DNA of 64,000 nt from Anticarsia gemmatalis (taxonomy: Eukaryota > Arthropoda > Insecta > Lepidoptera > Erebidae). A program made the position numbers and the translations under genes. Below, piece by piece: positions 24,766-35,175 of this stretch. The DNA is taken from assembly GCF_050436995.1 (NCBI RefSeq), contig NC_134747.1, positions 7,447,501 through 7,511,500 on the forward strand, in the 5' to 3' direction. Position 1 is the first letter of the stretch. Every line of letters begins with the position of its first letter. Under the pieces are notes generated by a model. It was not told the DNA's origin. It was given only the letters and a program-made list of their open reading frames with translations, and searched no databases.

Positions 24766-27700
24766 ATAAAAATAACATTTTTAATGGCAAGAAAAGTGGC
24801 AAGTGCTGTACCATTTCGAAATCTTGATTAAATGCGCCAACTTTTGAAATAACTTGCCAAGGGTAGTGTAGTACATTTTTTTTTCAGTATGAAGCGTCAA
24901 AGTTGACTAACGATATTTTTGAGAAAGATGACTCGCTAAAACTTAACTTTTTTTATTAAATTAACAATGTTTTGTGCATAAATTTGTTATACGATTAATA
25001 GCATATTTAATTAAAATCACGAAATTAAAAAAAACAAAGCGAAATTGTGACATTGGTGATCACAGGACTTGAAAATGCGACCAAGGGTGTGGAATTTCAA
25101 CTTTTTTGAAAAGTGTCTATTATTGCTGAACTAAGTGATATGGAATTTTTTTTTTATTTTTCCTATAACCGGTATGACTTGGCCTTTCATCCTGTCTCGG
25201 ATTATCGTTGAGTTTTGGGACACCCTGTATACTACCACTAAAAAACATTTTAAAAACACGCTCCTACTTATATAGCAGTTAAAAAAATAGGAGTATAATA
25301 AGGCCTATTGTAAAATTTTATAGGCCTTAATATCCGCCAGCCACCTATTTACAGAAAAGAATAATAATATAATTTTTAAAACTACAAGTCTCTTAAAACG
25401 GTAATTTACAGACAAGCATACATTAATTAATAAGCGGACAGTCAATACAGGTTTGTAAATATGATATTTTCTAAACCACTTACGTTTTACTAGAGTCAAT
25501 TTTTATAATTCGTGCTGCTGAACCGCACTTCTGAATGATTTCGACGATATTTGCGGGAGGAGAAGTGCTAGAGTGCGTCCGCCACTTTGCAGCGACTTGT
25601 ATACGCTCTGAGCTTGTGTGACAGTAATCTTGATCGTCAACTACTGTATTTCGTACGTTTTTTGTGATTTAGGCCTTATTACCCGACAGGCCTTAATACC
25701 CGCAGGTACCTTACTTGTTTGTTACGAACTAGTGATAAATAGTTCAGCAATGCTATAAATAATTAATCCTGTCTATAGGAGGTAAATTGTTCAAGATTTT
25801 AATTTGTTTAAAGATTTAATTGCTCTAACTTAATGTTTTGAATGTCGTACTTGTTAGATACTTTTAGTTTCTGCAAGAGAACTGAGATCGCCCAAACGTT
25901 TGGACATCGGCCCAACATCTTCACAAACACAATAATTTTTAGTTATTTAGTGTTGAAATGTAGGATTGTAGGTATAAATGTAGATATCTACTTCATTAGT
26001 TTAAAAATAAGTTACTAGATATTACTAGATTGTCAGCAATTCAAATGAAATAGTAAATTTGCTCACTATTTAGTATTCAACGCCCAAGTACTACTTGATT
26101 TATGCTTTTCAGTATTAAAGCGTCTTATTAATATCTAAAGTTGCCAGACTTCAAGTTAGAACATAGGTTTGTGATAAATAGAAGTTCATAGAAGAGATCT
26201 CTACACGAAGAAACGATGATAGTTTTGATACCTAATACCAACGACCTAGTTCAGATAGTGATGTTGGAACATTACCATATGACACATGCATGAAACATCC
26301 GAATAGATTGACGATAATCAAGTTGAATAGGATCGAAATACGTAACGAATCACAGTCAGGCAATGCAATACCTGAATCCCGTACGGATTGTATGGGATTA
26401 ATCTCATAAATTGAGCAGGATCCTGCGGGAATAACAGGACGGCATTGCATCAGCGAATCGCATGTTTGAATCAGCGTACGGTCCACGCGAACGCTAACTG
26501 GCCTGAGTGAATAGCGCGATAGCGTCCCTAGACGCGCGATGTCAAGCAAAGACTTGGTAGGTAAATATGTTTTGTGCCTTGCGACTTGCTTTACCTAGCC
26601 GAAATCTTTATATGTAACAGAAATCACTTATAAAGTGTAGGTTACAATATCGCTTTGACGTATAGTGTTGGTATTACTACCTAATCTTAGTAAAGATTGT
26701 CAAAATTCAGCTTATAAGGGTTGCGTGATAAATTGCTTATTTTTCATAACAATGTATGGTTGCTTCGGCTCACGAACGCGAGGGTGGGTAAGTTTATAGC
26801 AGCTTTGGCACCCACGCAGTTTTAAACAAATTCTTTTTTATTGCCAAGTACCATTAATATACAATACGTAATATTTTTCATCTAATTTGCAGATAATATA
26901 AACTTTTCTGAAATTTAACTATGGAGACAGTTTTCTTTCATTGAATATCTATAAGTATATTAGAAATAAATGGACAAAAAGACTTTTACAAATAAAAGTT
27001 TCAACATAGCGTATGGATTGTGCCTTCAGTGGATACCGGATCCTTAGAGGCCGAGCACTCCAAATCCTGTAAATACCGAAACAGTAATTTCGGTCCAAGT
27101 TTGTATACCCAATCACTGCGTACCCTGTTCTTCTATAATATTTATAATTTAATCCGTTTCGCTGTCCGCATTTAGTCTGCGCGATGGACGATCGCTTGCC
27201 TTCTCAGATACCGAGATCTTTATAAAATAAACGTGTCGGTACAAGCTCCGTGTCAAAAAAGAAAAGTTTAAGAGATTGACGATGAATCAATTTCTTGCGT
27301 CTATTTAGAAGCTTTACCTGGTAATCATATATCTCTCGGAGAAAATTATGAAATGTTAGTATAAAAATGAGCTCCTAAACGCCATTAATCATCGCCTTAA
27401 AACGTGCCTCCATTAAAACCACTAATTTATAATGCTGTAAAAATGTTTTGTAGTAGATAAACATACGCAGAGTATATCTGTGTTTAATGTTGCATGATTG
27501 CAGCTCATTGTGATTGCTTCTTCAACAGCGTTATAAAATCAACTAGTTAACAATGGACTACAATCGAGATCTCAATGACATATGCCATTGAATTCTTACT
27601 GAGTTATGTATGAATATAACAGTAATTGTCAATTTATAAAGCGACACAACCAAAATAGTGAGAAATAGTGAGAACACTAGTCGACTATTTCGCAATTAAC

Positions 27701-28668
27701 TCGGGAATTTAATACCTACATTTAGTTCAAAGCAAAGGCGACATTTCGTCTGACAGGATGCCTTGCTCCTTTCATTTAAAGTACGTTCTATCTGTTCAAT
27801 GTCTGTTTCAAATTCTCTAGTAACAATGTCATTCCGCCCACAAGAAAGTGTACTACTACGAGCGTGAAATATAATAAACTACTAAGATAAGAATATCATA
27901 AATCTCAACTTATTATAATTGTAACAATTTTAAAATAGGGTAATCAAGATCTTATATTTTTAATCCTCTATATTATTATAAAAGTAATTTTAATTGCCTT
28001 AATTAAGAACATTAATTGTGTTGGAGTGTTCTTATTTTAAGAATTTTTAAAAATAAGATGAAGAATATAATTATGTTTGATTGTGATGTGACAAATTAGT
28101 TTATTGTCTCATATTATTCTATGGAATATATCTTAGTTGAAAACGGTGGCAAATTATACAATTTCGGAAAAAAAAACACAGGTATTTCTTCATTGGTACT
28201 GCCTTTATGTGATTCGTTTTTTTTCTGCCTCCCAAGCAGCGTTCGGAATGATGCTGAAATACTAAATTCCAATAAAAAGTTTAACTCCATAATTATAATT
28301 TAAAACTATAATAAGTGGTTATTTCAGACGTTGTAATTTTTGACGAAGTTATACTCTCCAAAAGAGTAGAAGCTTGCTTACTAAAGCCTACGTTTCTGTT
28401 TTGATCAATAAATTATTAAAAGCAAATTAGTTTGAGTCTCTTGATTTTCAGACAGAGCCGTGAGGAAAATGCGTTTCATTAAGACCCGTTGTAACTTGTA
28501 TAAAAGTAGTATTTTAATTTCACTTACTTTTTTCTTGTTTGTAGAGTTGAGGAAAACAGCTTAATTAGAAATTGTTTTATAGCATCTGTTTATCTTTTAT
28601 CTGTGAAAGAAAGACGCGTTTAAAGATAATTAACTTTGCAAATAAGTTAATTTAATGTTTTACTACAA

Positions 28669-28815
28669 CCCTCTTATTCCTAAAAACACTATAAACCTAT
28701 TTTAGTTAAAACGCTACTATAATATGTTTTCTCTTTTTCATTTCGCTAAGGAGTGAAAGAAACAAAACACTTTGTAAGCCTTTCATAACTTCACATATTT
28801 TTATGAATAAGAGGG
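28669..28815. mobile_element. MITE with CCCTCTTATTC termini, copy 1
   Basis: 147 bp from CCCTCTTATT to AATAAGAGGG. The inner sequence (ttttagttaaaacgctac, ctctttttcatttcgc) matches the reverse complement of the copy at 63455. Confidence 0.85.
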
Positions 28816-29055
28816 CAAGTATTTATTACTACACAAAAAGCAAACATAACTAATATAGTTTGATAGTACATAATGTTGAATGGCGATAGAAATTGAATGC
28901 TTAAGGCGCTCACTGGGGTTCAAAGGCCGGCTCAAAGTGTTAACAGGGGCACTGGAGGCTTACGGAGCACTTACTTTGTATCCATACATCGGTTGATTTG
29001 CTACAGATTTCAACTATGGACAATGCCATAGGCGTATCTCCCATTTTCGAATATG

Positions 29056-29140
29056 CTGCAGGAAAATACTGTAAGGTAACTTTGCATGCCTAAAATTTCT
29101 TCAAAACTGTCAACCCGCATTTCGGTTAGGACAAAGTGTT
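29056..29140 (+). mobile_element. Degenerate fragment of a tRNA-headed SINE body
   Basis: Contains tttgcatgcctaaaatttct and caacccgcatt, which align with the body of the SINE at 56818. Heads and ends are lost. Confidence 0.5.
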
Positions 29141-29475
29141 TTTGTATTTTAGGGATAAAACCTTTCGGCCCAAAAAGATTAGCCTTTGAGAGACATGCGT
29201 TCATAGTTTAAGTGTATTTTAAGCTGAATATATTTTAATTTATTATAGTACATACGTACTACGTACAATATACGCAAGGTACATCAATAAATTCTAGGAC
29301 AACTCGTTAACCTAAAAAAAATATATAAATTGCACATATTTATTCTAAGGTTGTGTTATGCCTGTCTTTAAGTCCATTTCGGTTTTCGTTAAACAATTAG
29401 GTAAAGACACCTCTTTCAAAGAAAATTGACCTTAACATTTAAAGTTCAGTTACAATTATATGCATATTTGTAACT

Positions 29476-29760
29476 GCACGTTTGGCGCAGTGGTTTAAGC
29501 GGTCACCTCGCCGTAACAACCGCAGCGCCGCGTGTGGTGGGTTCGAATCTCACCCGGGACAAATCTTTGTGTGATGAGCACGAGTATTTGTTCTGAGCCT
29601 GGATGTCAATTTATCTATATAAGTATGTATTTAGAAGTATATAAGTACGTTTATCAGTTATTTGGTTACTATAGTACAAGCTCTGCTTAGTTTGGAATCA
29701 AATGACCGTGTGTGAGTTGTCCAATAGTATAGTAGTATTTATTTTGGCTTAAATCGTATT
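29476..29760 (+). mobile_element. tRNA-headed SINE
   Basis: The head contains a pol III A box (tggcgcagtgg) and B box (ggttcgaatct) about 45 bases apart, in a tRNA-like frame, followed by a tRNA-unrelated body and an AT-rich tail. It cannot fold as an intact tRNA with a proper acceptor stem, so a SINE rather than a tRNA gene. Confidence 0.75.
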
Positions 29761-30885
29761 TAACTCGATAAATCAAAATTCATATTCATAAACGTCGCGT
29801 CGAGTATATCACATTTCGAATAACAAAAATATAATTTGTGAAAACCATTTTACTTTATTCCAGACCCGCGTCCTCTACATTTATATCTTTTATTTATTTC
29901 ACAGGTCAAAGGAAATGTACAAAAATATTCCTTAATATACGGCTGTAATGTCATCCTTTTGAGGATTGATTTAGGTTAAGCTTATTGGTACCCAGATTAT
30001 ACTTAAATTGCGAATGATACGATTCAATTTGATGGAGGTATGATCATAATTTCATGCTTTTGATCTTGAAGGTAATCAATATTCAAATGAATTTTATTTA
30101 CATGCGTAATTTTGTAATTTAATCTATCGTATTCACAATTACATGTAAATGTATTAAGTATTAACCTACATTTATACATATTTGCTATTTTACAGAGATT
30201 TTGATAATAAGTTCTTGCTGGCGGTATTATCAAATTCTCTACCTCAACCTAGTGCCTAGGCACTAAGGTGCCTAAAGAATGAGTATTTTTCTTTCTCTTT
30301 ATACCAGTAAATTTTAAGAGGAGAATTAACTTTGCGTTATATTACAAGAAAACTTATTAAACATTTATGAAAATAATTTAGTATTCATAGATGAAATGTA
30401 CAGGTTCATTGACTTGATAGCTGCCACGATAATTAACTTGACTTTAATAGATTAAAAATTATGACTGTAAGTCGTAATAAGTCGGCCAAAGCCGTGCTGA
30501 GTGGGCCGACTTTTAATTTGCATAAACATGAATAATTTTGTATTCATGTAACAGCAACTCACTTTTAAACGTATTTTTTATAGTCAGAATAATAACCGAG
30601 TTAATTCAGGCGTTGTTGCCCGGGATGAGATTTTATGTCCCTGTAATAACTGAGACAGTCTTAATATGATAATCATCTTCAAACATAACCTTTAAGAGTT
30701 AGTAAAAAGCTTAATATTTTTGTCCCTACGCTCTACAATTTAGTCTTAATTTTATAAAATAGGTAACGAGATAAGATACAATAATATAACAACAAATAAG
30801 TTACTTTGTGCTAAAACTTCAACATTATTGGAGTAGTCAAATATTTTAAACATGCTCTAAATGTCTAATTATTCTGTTGTGTCAG

Positions 30886-30990
30886 GTCCTGTACACGCGA
30901 ATTGCGGTGGGGCTGTGGCAGAGCTCTCACGCACTGCAACACTTGGAGCGAGTTCAATGCTGCGCGACGCAATTTCAGCGTAATGACAAG
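30886..30990 (+). CDS. TrissinR: TrissinR exon: end of TM5 and start of ICL3; GC donor
   Basis: Short 35-codon exon (local residues 169-203) that is easily missed. It is preceded by tgttgtgtcag. It encodes VLYTRIAVGLWQSS, matching the TM5/ICL3 junction expected after the previous exon. Tyr171 falls at the conserved 5.58 position, eight residues after Pro163. The frame then reads HALQHLERVQCCATQFQRNDK. The only splice site that keeps both the frame and the homology is AAG|gcaagt, a GC donor with an otherwise perfect consensus. Read-through would add eight codons and then a TAG at 31015. Both boundaries are phase 0. ICL3 is the least conserved part, so the last 20 residues are supported by frame and splice context rather than by similarity. 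Confidence 0.85.
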
Positions 30991-31070
30991 GCAAGTACAT
31001 TATCCGAAACAACGTAGTAAAATCGATATCATCATTAATCCAAATAAAATAAAGATCTTATATTGAACAA

Positions 31071-31291
31071 TAGCCACCTTTACATACACACTTTATCGCG
31101 CATGAAACAACAATCGCGCGTGAAAGAGCGCGCGTATAAAGGGTGTGCGAGGGAAAAGGAAAGACCACGCGCCGCGCTCATCTGTCAAGCCTGCGAAGAA
31201 AATCGCGAGCGAAGACCGGGCTACTTCCCCGTGCGTAATCCTGTACGCTCCTAATAACGTGCGATAGAGCGTGTGTGTGTAAAGGCGGCTA
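31071..31291. mobile_element. GC-rich MITE with ~33-bp terminal inverted repeats
   Basis: The left end tagccacctttacatac... pairs with the right end ...gtgtgtaaaggcggcta, continuing into tatcgcRc. TA lies at each edge. The interior is strongly CG-rich (agagcgcgcg, cacgcgccgcgctc) in an AT-rich intron. Open frames on both strands here are side effects of base composition. Confidence 0.75.
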
Positions 31292-32273
31292 ATGTCAATA
31301 AAACAGATGACTATTAACAAAAAGTTCTTGCATAATAAAGAATGGAAATCCGTTGCTAAATTTACCAAAACATTTTTTTGAGGATCATCCCGTTAGCTAA
31401 AAACGTAATACGGTACACGCGTTGCATTATGTCTGTACCAAAAGTAAAAGTTAAAAATATACCCTTTTCGAACATGAATAATGAATGAGGGATTGGATAT
31501 TATCAATCAATTATTCTGTTTACAAACAAATCTGGGGACAAGTGACCTTAAAACATAATATGTTGTATCTTTTGTTATGAAAGCGATATAAAGAGAATAT
31601 TAGTAAAAGAGTGGTATTATTAGTAAAATAATAATAAGGAGGATTAAAATGATTATCTGTACAAACTGTAACTTAATCTTAATATTAGTAGAATTTAATC
31701 TGTGGTTAAAATGTCTTTCATGTGTGAGGACTTACTTAGTAGAATACACTTAAACTATCAGGAAACTAATTAGTGCTAATCTAACATCCTGTTGCGTGCG
31801 AGTGTATCATTAATTACAAGCTTTGATTCCGTAGCTCGGATAGATTTGAACATTTCAACGAATACGTTCAATTAGACAGAGCAGCCTGTAATTGTTCACT
31901 ATTCAGTGTCATGCTTCAGTAAACAAGTAAACCTCACTGACCAATGGTTGATCATATTTCAGTTCTAACATATATCATATTAAATACATTCTAGATGAAA
32001 ATTCTGTTTATCTAGTGTCTATCTCAATATTATGACGCTTGCTATTAAATGTTATGCTAACAGATGCTTTATCATAATGCATCTAACCTAAATACACAAT
32101 CTCGAAACTAGTTCAAACTTGATCACATATTGAGTGTGGTCCTTACCAAAATGAACGCAATATTATGTAAATAGTTTACAAGTCACGTCACATCTGTGAT
32201 CATAAACTTTACGGACTTAACTCAAGAGTTTGACCAGTATGCTACACTTGACAGCATACGAGTGGCATTCAAT

Positions 32274-32434
32274 ATATCGCACTCCCGGTGCAACACTGTC
32301 ACTTTTGTAAAAAAAAAACAAATCTATAGATATCTTACAAAGTCATTGTTGTGTGAGGTGTGAACGTTTTAAATGCTTCTCCTGAAAAACTAAATTTTTG
32401 CATAAGTGACAGTATTGCACCGGGGATGCGATAT
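32274..32434. repeat. 35-bp imperfect inverted repeat
   Basis: Arms 32274-32308 and 32400-32434 match except at about five positions (core cccggtgcaa, actgtcact). The spacer is about 90 bp. Probably an old MITE, but its termini are not clear. Confidence 0.65.
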
Positions 32435-33119
32435 GTTTATGCATGTGGATTTTCATACAATTATTTCAAACGATATTGTGAAGCTTCACCGCTGTATAGT
32501 TTGCGCTACCATAAAAAAATGATACGAACATTAATACGGATTACTTAACTTATCATTCCAACAAGGAAATTCTTCTTGACGTTATAAGCTTTCGGTCGAC
32601 GCGACGCTTTGATGAATACAGTCCGTGGTTTGTCAAGATGAAACGTGGCATGTAACACAAGATTATGTGATTGCTTCGCAAGTGTAAAGACGGAATTGGT
32701 TCCGTGTTACTTAACGATTCACGTATAAAAATTTTAAATATGACTAAATTGATCAGTGTTGTCCTTCAAAAAGTAAGTTCTTTAGTCGCTGCCTATCCCC
32801 CTATAGGAAAAAGGCGTGATCCCATGTATAAAAATTGCCAACGCGTTCTATCAACAATGTTTGTACAAGAACGGGTCCTTTACAACAAGAAGAGTAGTTA
32901 CAATTTTGGCACGGATATAAATTCAGCGAGAGCTTAGTAACACATGGTTACATTATTCTACATTAGTATGATGTATCACTAAGGGCACATGAGAGCGAAA
33001 TTACCCCAAAGCGTAAGATAATATCACAAAATCAAAGGTTTTATGCTTGTTTTTTGATAATACTGGTCATGTTCATCTTATTTTTTGTTGTTATACTTCC
33101 AAAATGCTAACAAGACGTG

Positions 33120-33163
33120 TTTTTTTTTCTAGACTTGAATGTATTTTTTTCTAGACTTGAATG
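33120..33163. repeat. Two-unit tandem duplication
   Basis: ttttttctagacttgaatgt occurs twice in immediate succession. Confidence 0.85.
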
Positions 33164-34689
33164 TTAGGAAATAGTTGTTGTTTATGATTTGTTGCCACAT
33201 ATATATCACTTAACACATAAGGTAGTACAATAATAATGGTTTATGTTGGAAGTAACGAAATGTATGTAGACATGTAACAAAACTTAACTTATTGCTAAGA
33301 ATGTTTGATAGAATATGCGACGATTCACAACATTGTAAGCAAAGCAAGTTCAGCAAATAAAAAGTCACCTTGACAGTTGATTAAAGTCTGCAGTTTTGCA
33401 CTACTCTTGTCGTCTCCTATCCGTTGGCATAAAAAAATGCTCGCTGCTTTGTTTAGCAATTCAGTTTTTGTCTAAGAGCACTTTTTAATCTTTGGAACAA
33501 GCTACGTGTTCTGCATTCTAGTTCACTTCTTTTGACCCCATTCTGTTTCCAATTCATTTTTCATCAACGTTATTGCCTATCTCTCGATATCACTCTTTAT
33601 ATTTTGTACCCAAGCTTTTCATCAACTGAAATCATTAATTTTGTGAGGTAAAAGCGGATAAGCCACCATTCTCTGAAATTCGTATTACACCTTCGGCTTT
33701 CTTGTTCATTAATCATAATAATACATCAATGCCAGAAACCAATGATATACTTTCACACATATTGTGGCATACTAGTCTTTAATATTAGTATTCAGTAGAG
33801 TGAATTTCCTGTGACTAGGCTTAGTACGTACTGTTCAAACAGTTCACGGTGAGTCGGTGAAAAGGCGCTACTTTAGGCTTTTCATGGCAAACAGACAGCC
33901 AGTGACGCGTGGGTGGAGGCCTCATGATTCATAAATATTAACTAAATGATCTAAGAGGCAAACGCTAAGAATAAAGTTTATTTTTTAACCTTGGTCTATA
34001 TTTTTAGTATTCAAAAATGTCTGATGTGTCAAACAGAATTTTCCAATAATGAGCATGAATTTGTTTTTCTACCCAATTGTAAGGAATGGTTTATATTCTG
34101 GGTCTATAATGGGTTATTTTCTGTATTATTTTGTCATCATGCATTTGTCAAAACAATAGTTTTTACCCTCAAAGCTTAGAATTATAGTCACGTAGAAATT
34201 CAACACCTGACAAAATATACCATTACTTATACATAATATTTTCATACATTTGTAGTTATAAAAATAACGTTTAGAGATCTTAATATAATAAAAACTCTGT
34301 ATTTATAGAATATAATTATTCAGGGTAAAAATTTGCATAATTTTCACCATTTCCCTGTTATAAAGCAAGATCCAATTTCAATGGCTCGACCCCTGCCGCA
34401 GTCTTCGTGTTACGTTGACGTGACGTTGGGCCTTGGGTTTGGGACCTCCATCATTCCTCTTGGAACAATTTATTCATTACCGTTATAACAGTTATTTTGT
34501 CACCCACCTTATCATACACGTTGTGTACACCTTATCAAACATTTATTGTTCTAATTCAATCGTTTTTAAATTTCTAAAATTGACTACCAGAAAATATATT
34601 TGAAAGGATACCAATAAGATATATCATATGTATGTTCTAGGAACATGATGTGTGCAATATTATCTAATTCAATAATTTATTTCATACAG

Positions 34690-35175
34690 AAAATGATGAC
34701 GGGGAATAACAAGACTCAAGCGAAGAACATGAGAGGCCACGACTCGCGCAACTGTCATCATCTGAGTCATTTGTCGCGCAACGTGCTGCGCGCGCGGCGC
34801 GGCGTCGTGCGCATGCTCATTGTGGTCGTGCTCACCTTCGCCATATGCAACTTACCATTTCATGCGCGCAAGATGTGGCAGTACTGGTCAAGCGGCTACG
34901 AGGGCTCGAGCGACTTTAGCACACTTCTTACGCCACTTACGTTCCTCATCACATACTTCAATTCCGGTATCAACCCACTTCTATACGCTTTCCTATCAAA
35001 GAACTTTAGGAAAGGAATGAAGGAACTGCTGTTCTGCAACTGTCACAGCAAAAGGAAAAGCGAAAATTTAATACTATTAAATCCAGTAGGCGGCGGAGGA
35101 CTCCGACGCAGCTCGACTCGCTCCACCCGCGCTAACTGCAGCACGGTCACGATAGCACCGAATGGAGAATCATGA
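34690..35175 (+). CDS. TrissinR: TrissinR last exon: ICL3, TM6, TM7, C-tail
   Basis: The acceptor ttcatacag starts a phase-0 exon of 161 codons (local residues 204-364) ending in TGA. After a variable ICL3 half comes the basic block NVLRARRGVVRML at the base of TM6. TM6 ends FAICNLPFHARKMWQYW: Pro259 is 6.50, while the usual toggle tryptophan 6.48 is Asn257. TM7 contains NSGINPLLYAF with NPxxY at 298-302. Helix 8 (KNFRKGMKELLFCNC) ends in cysteines that could be palmitoylated. The tail has a glycine run and a Ser/Thr/Arg-rich segment that could be phosphorylated. TM6 to helix 8 agrees closely with fly TrissinR. The exon is GC-rich compared with its surroundings. The open frame begins earlier, at 34645, but those upstream codons are intron. 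Confidence 0.94.
   Translation, partial: KMMTGNNKTQAKNMRGHDSRNCHHLSHLSRNVLRARRGVVRMLIVVVLTFAICNLPFHARKMWQYWSSGYEGSSDFSTLLTPLTFLITYFNSGINPLLYAFLSKNFRKGMKELLFCNCHSKRKSENLILLNPVGGGGLRRSSTRSTRANCSTVTIAPNGES

Larger units (their letters stand above)
23626..25227. mobile_element. Palindromic mariner-like element, copy 2 (nested)
   Basis: 1602 bp between TA dinucleotides, with the same termini, loop and arm plan as 15289-16889. Arms are about 23626-24355 and 24500-25227. It is inserted inside the 23017-25713 transposon, so it is younger than that element. The two arms share variants (for example atcgtataac and tcatctttctc) that differ from both arms of copy 1. Confidence 0.9.
23017..25713. mobile_element. 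TIR DNA transposon remnant with AGGCCTTA subterminal motifs
   Basis: 26-bp terminal inverted repeats (23017-23042 and 25688-25713, one mismatch) read from taaggtacc to taaggcct. TA at each outer edge is compatible with a TA target duplication. AGGCCTTA or AGGCCTAT motifs recur inside both ends (about 23204, 23235, 25303, 25321, 25670). About 1.1 kb belongs to this element, and the other 1.6 kb is the nested palindrome at 23626. A PHD-finger relic lies in the left part. It is probably pogo-like, or otherwise piggyBac-like. Confidence 0.7.
3623..30885 (+). other. TrissinR intron 3 of window (GT-AG, 27.3 kb)
   Basis: Very long intron splitting TM5, with donor gtgagt and acceptor tgtgtcag. It is the main landing site for mobile elements, which are listed separately. 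Between them (3623-5353, 6911-9500, 9763-15288, 20067-21036, 21612-23016, 25714-28668, 29761-30885) I see AT-rich sequence with no recognisable gene. Confidence 0.85.
30991..34689 (+). other. TrissinR intron 4 of window (GC-AG, 3.7 kb)
   Basis: Starts gcaagt and ends ttcatacag. A GC-rich MITE sits 80 bp after the donor, followed by an inverted repeat at 32274-32434 and a short tandem duplication at 33120. The rest is AT-rich and featureless. An additional ICL3 exon could hide here, but none was seen. Confidence 0.75.

Noticed and set aside
29479..29552. tRNA gene
   Set aside because: A and B boxes are present but no acceptor stem pairs and a long non-tRNA body follows. It is a SINE head. The same applies at 56821 and 61690.
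30478..30516. Stem aagtcggcc/ggccgactt as a terminator
   Set aside because: A 9-bp stem in an insect intron. No terminator function is expected.
31063..31368. Open frames on both strands, possible alternative TrissinR exon
   Set aside because: They coincide with a CG-rich MITE. Read-through from the preceding exon meets a stop at 31015 before reaching them.
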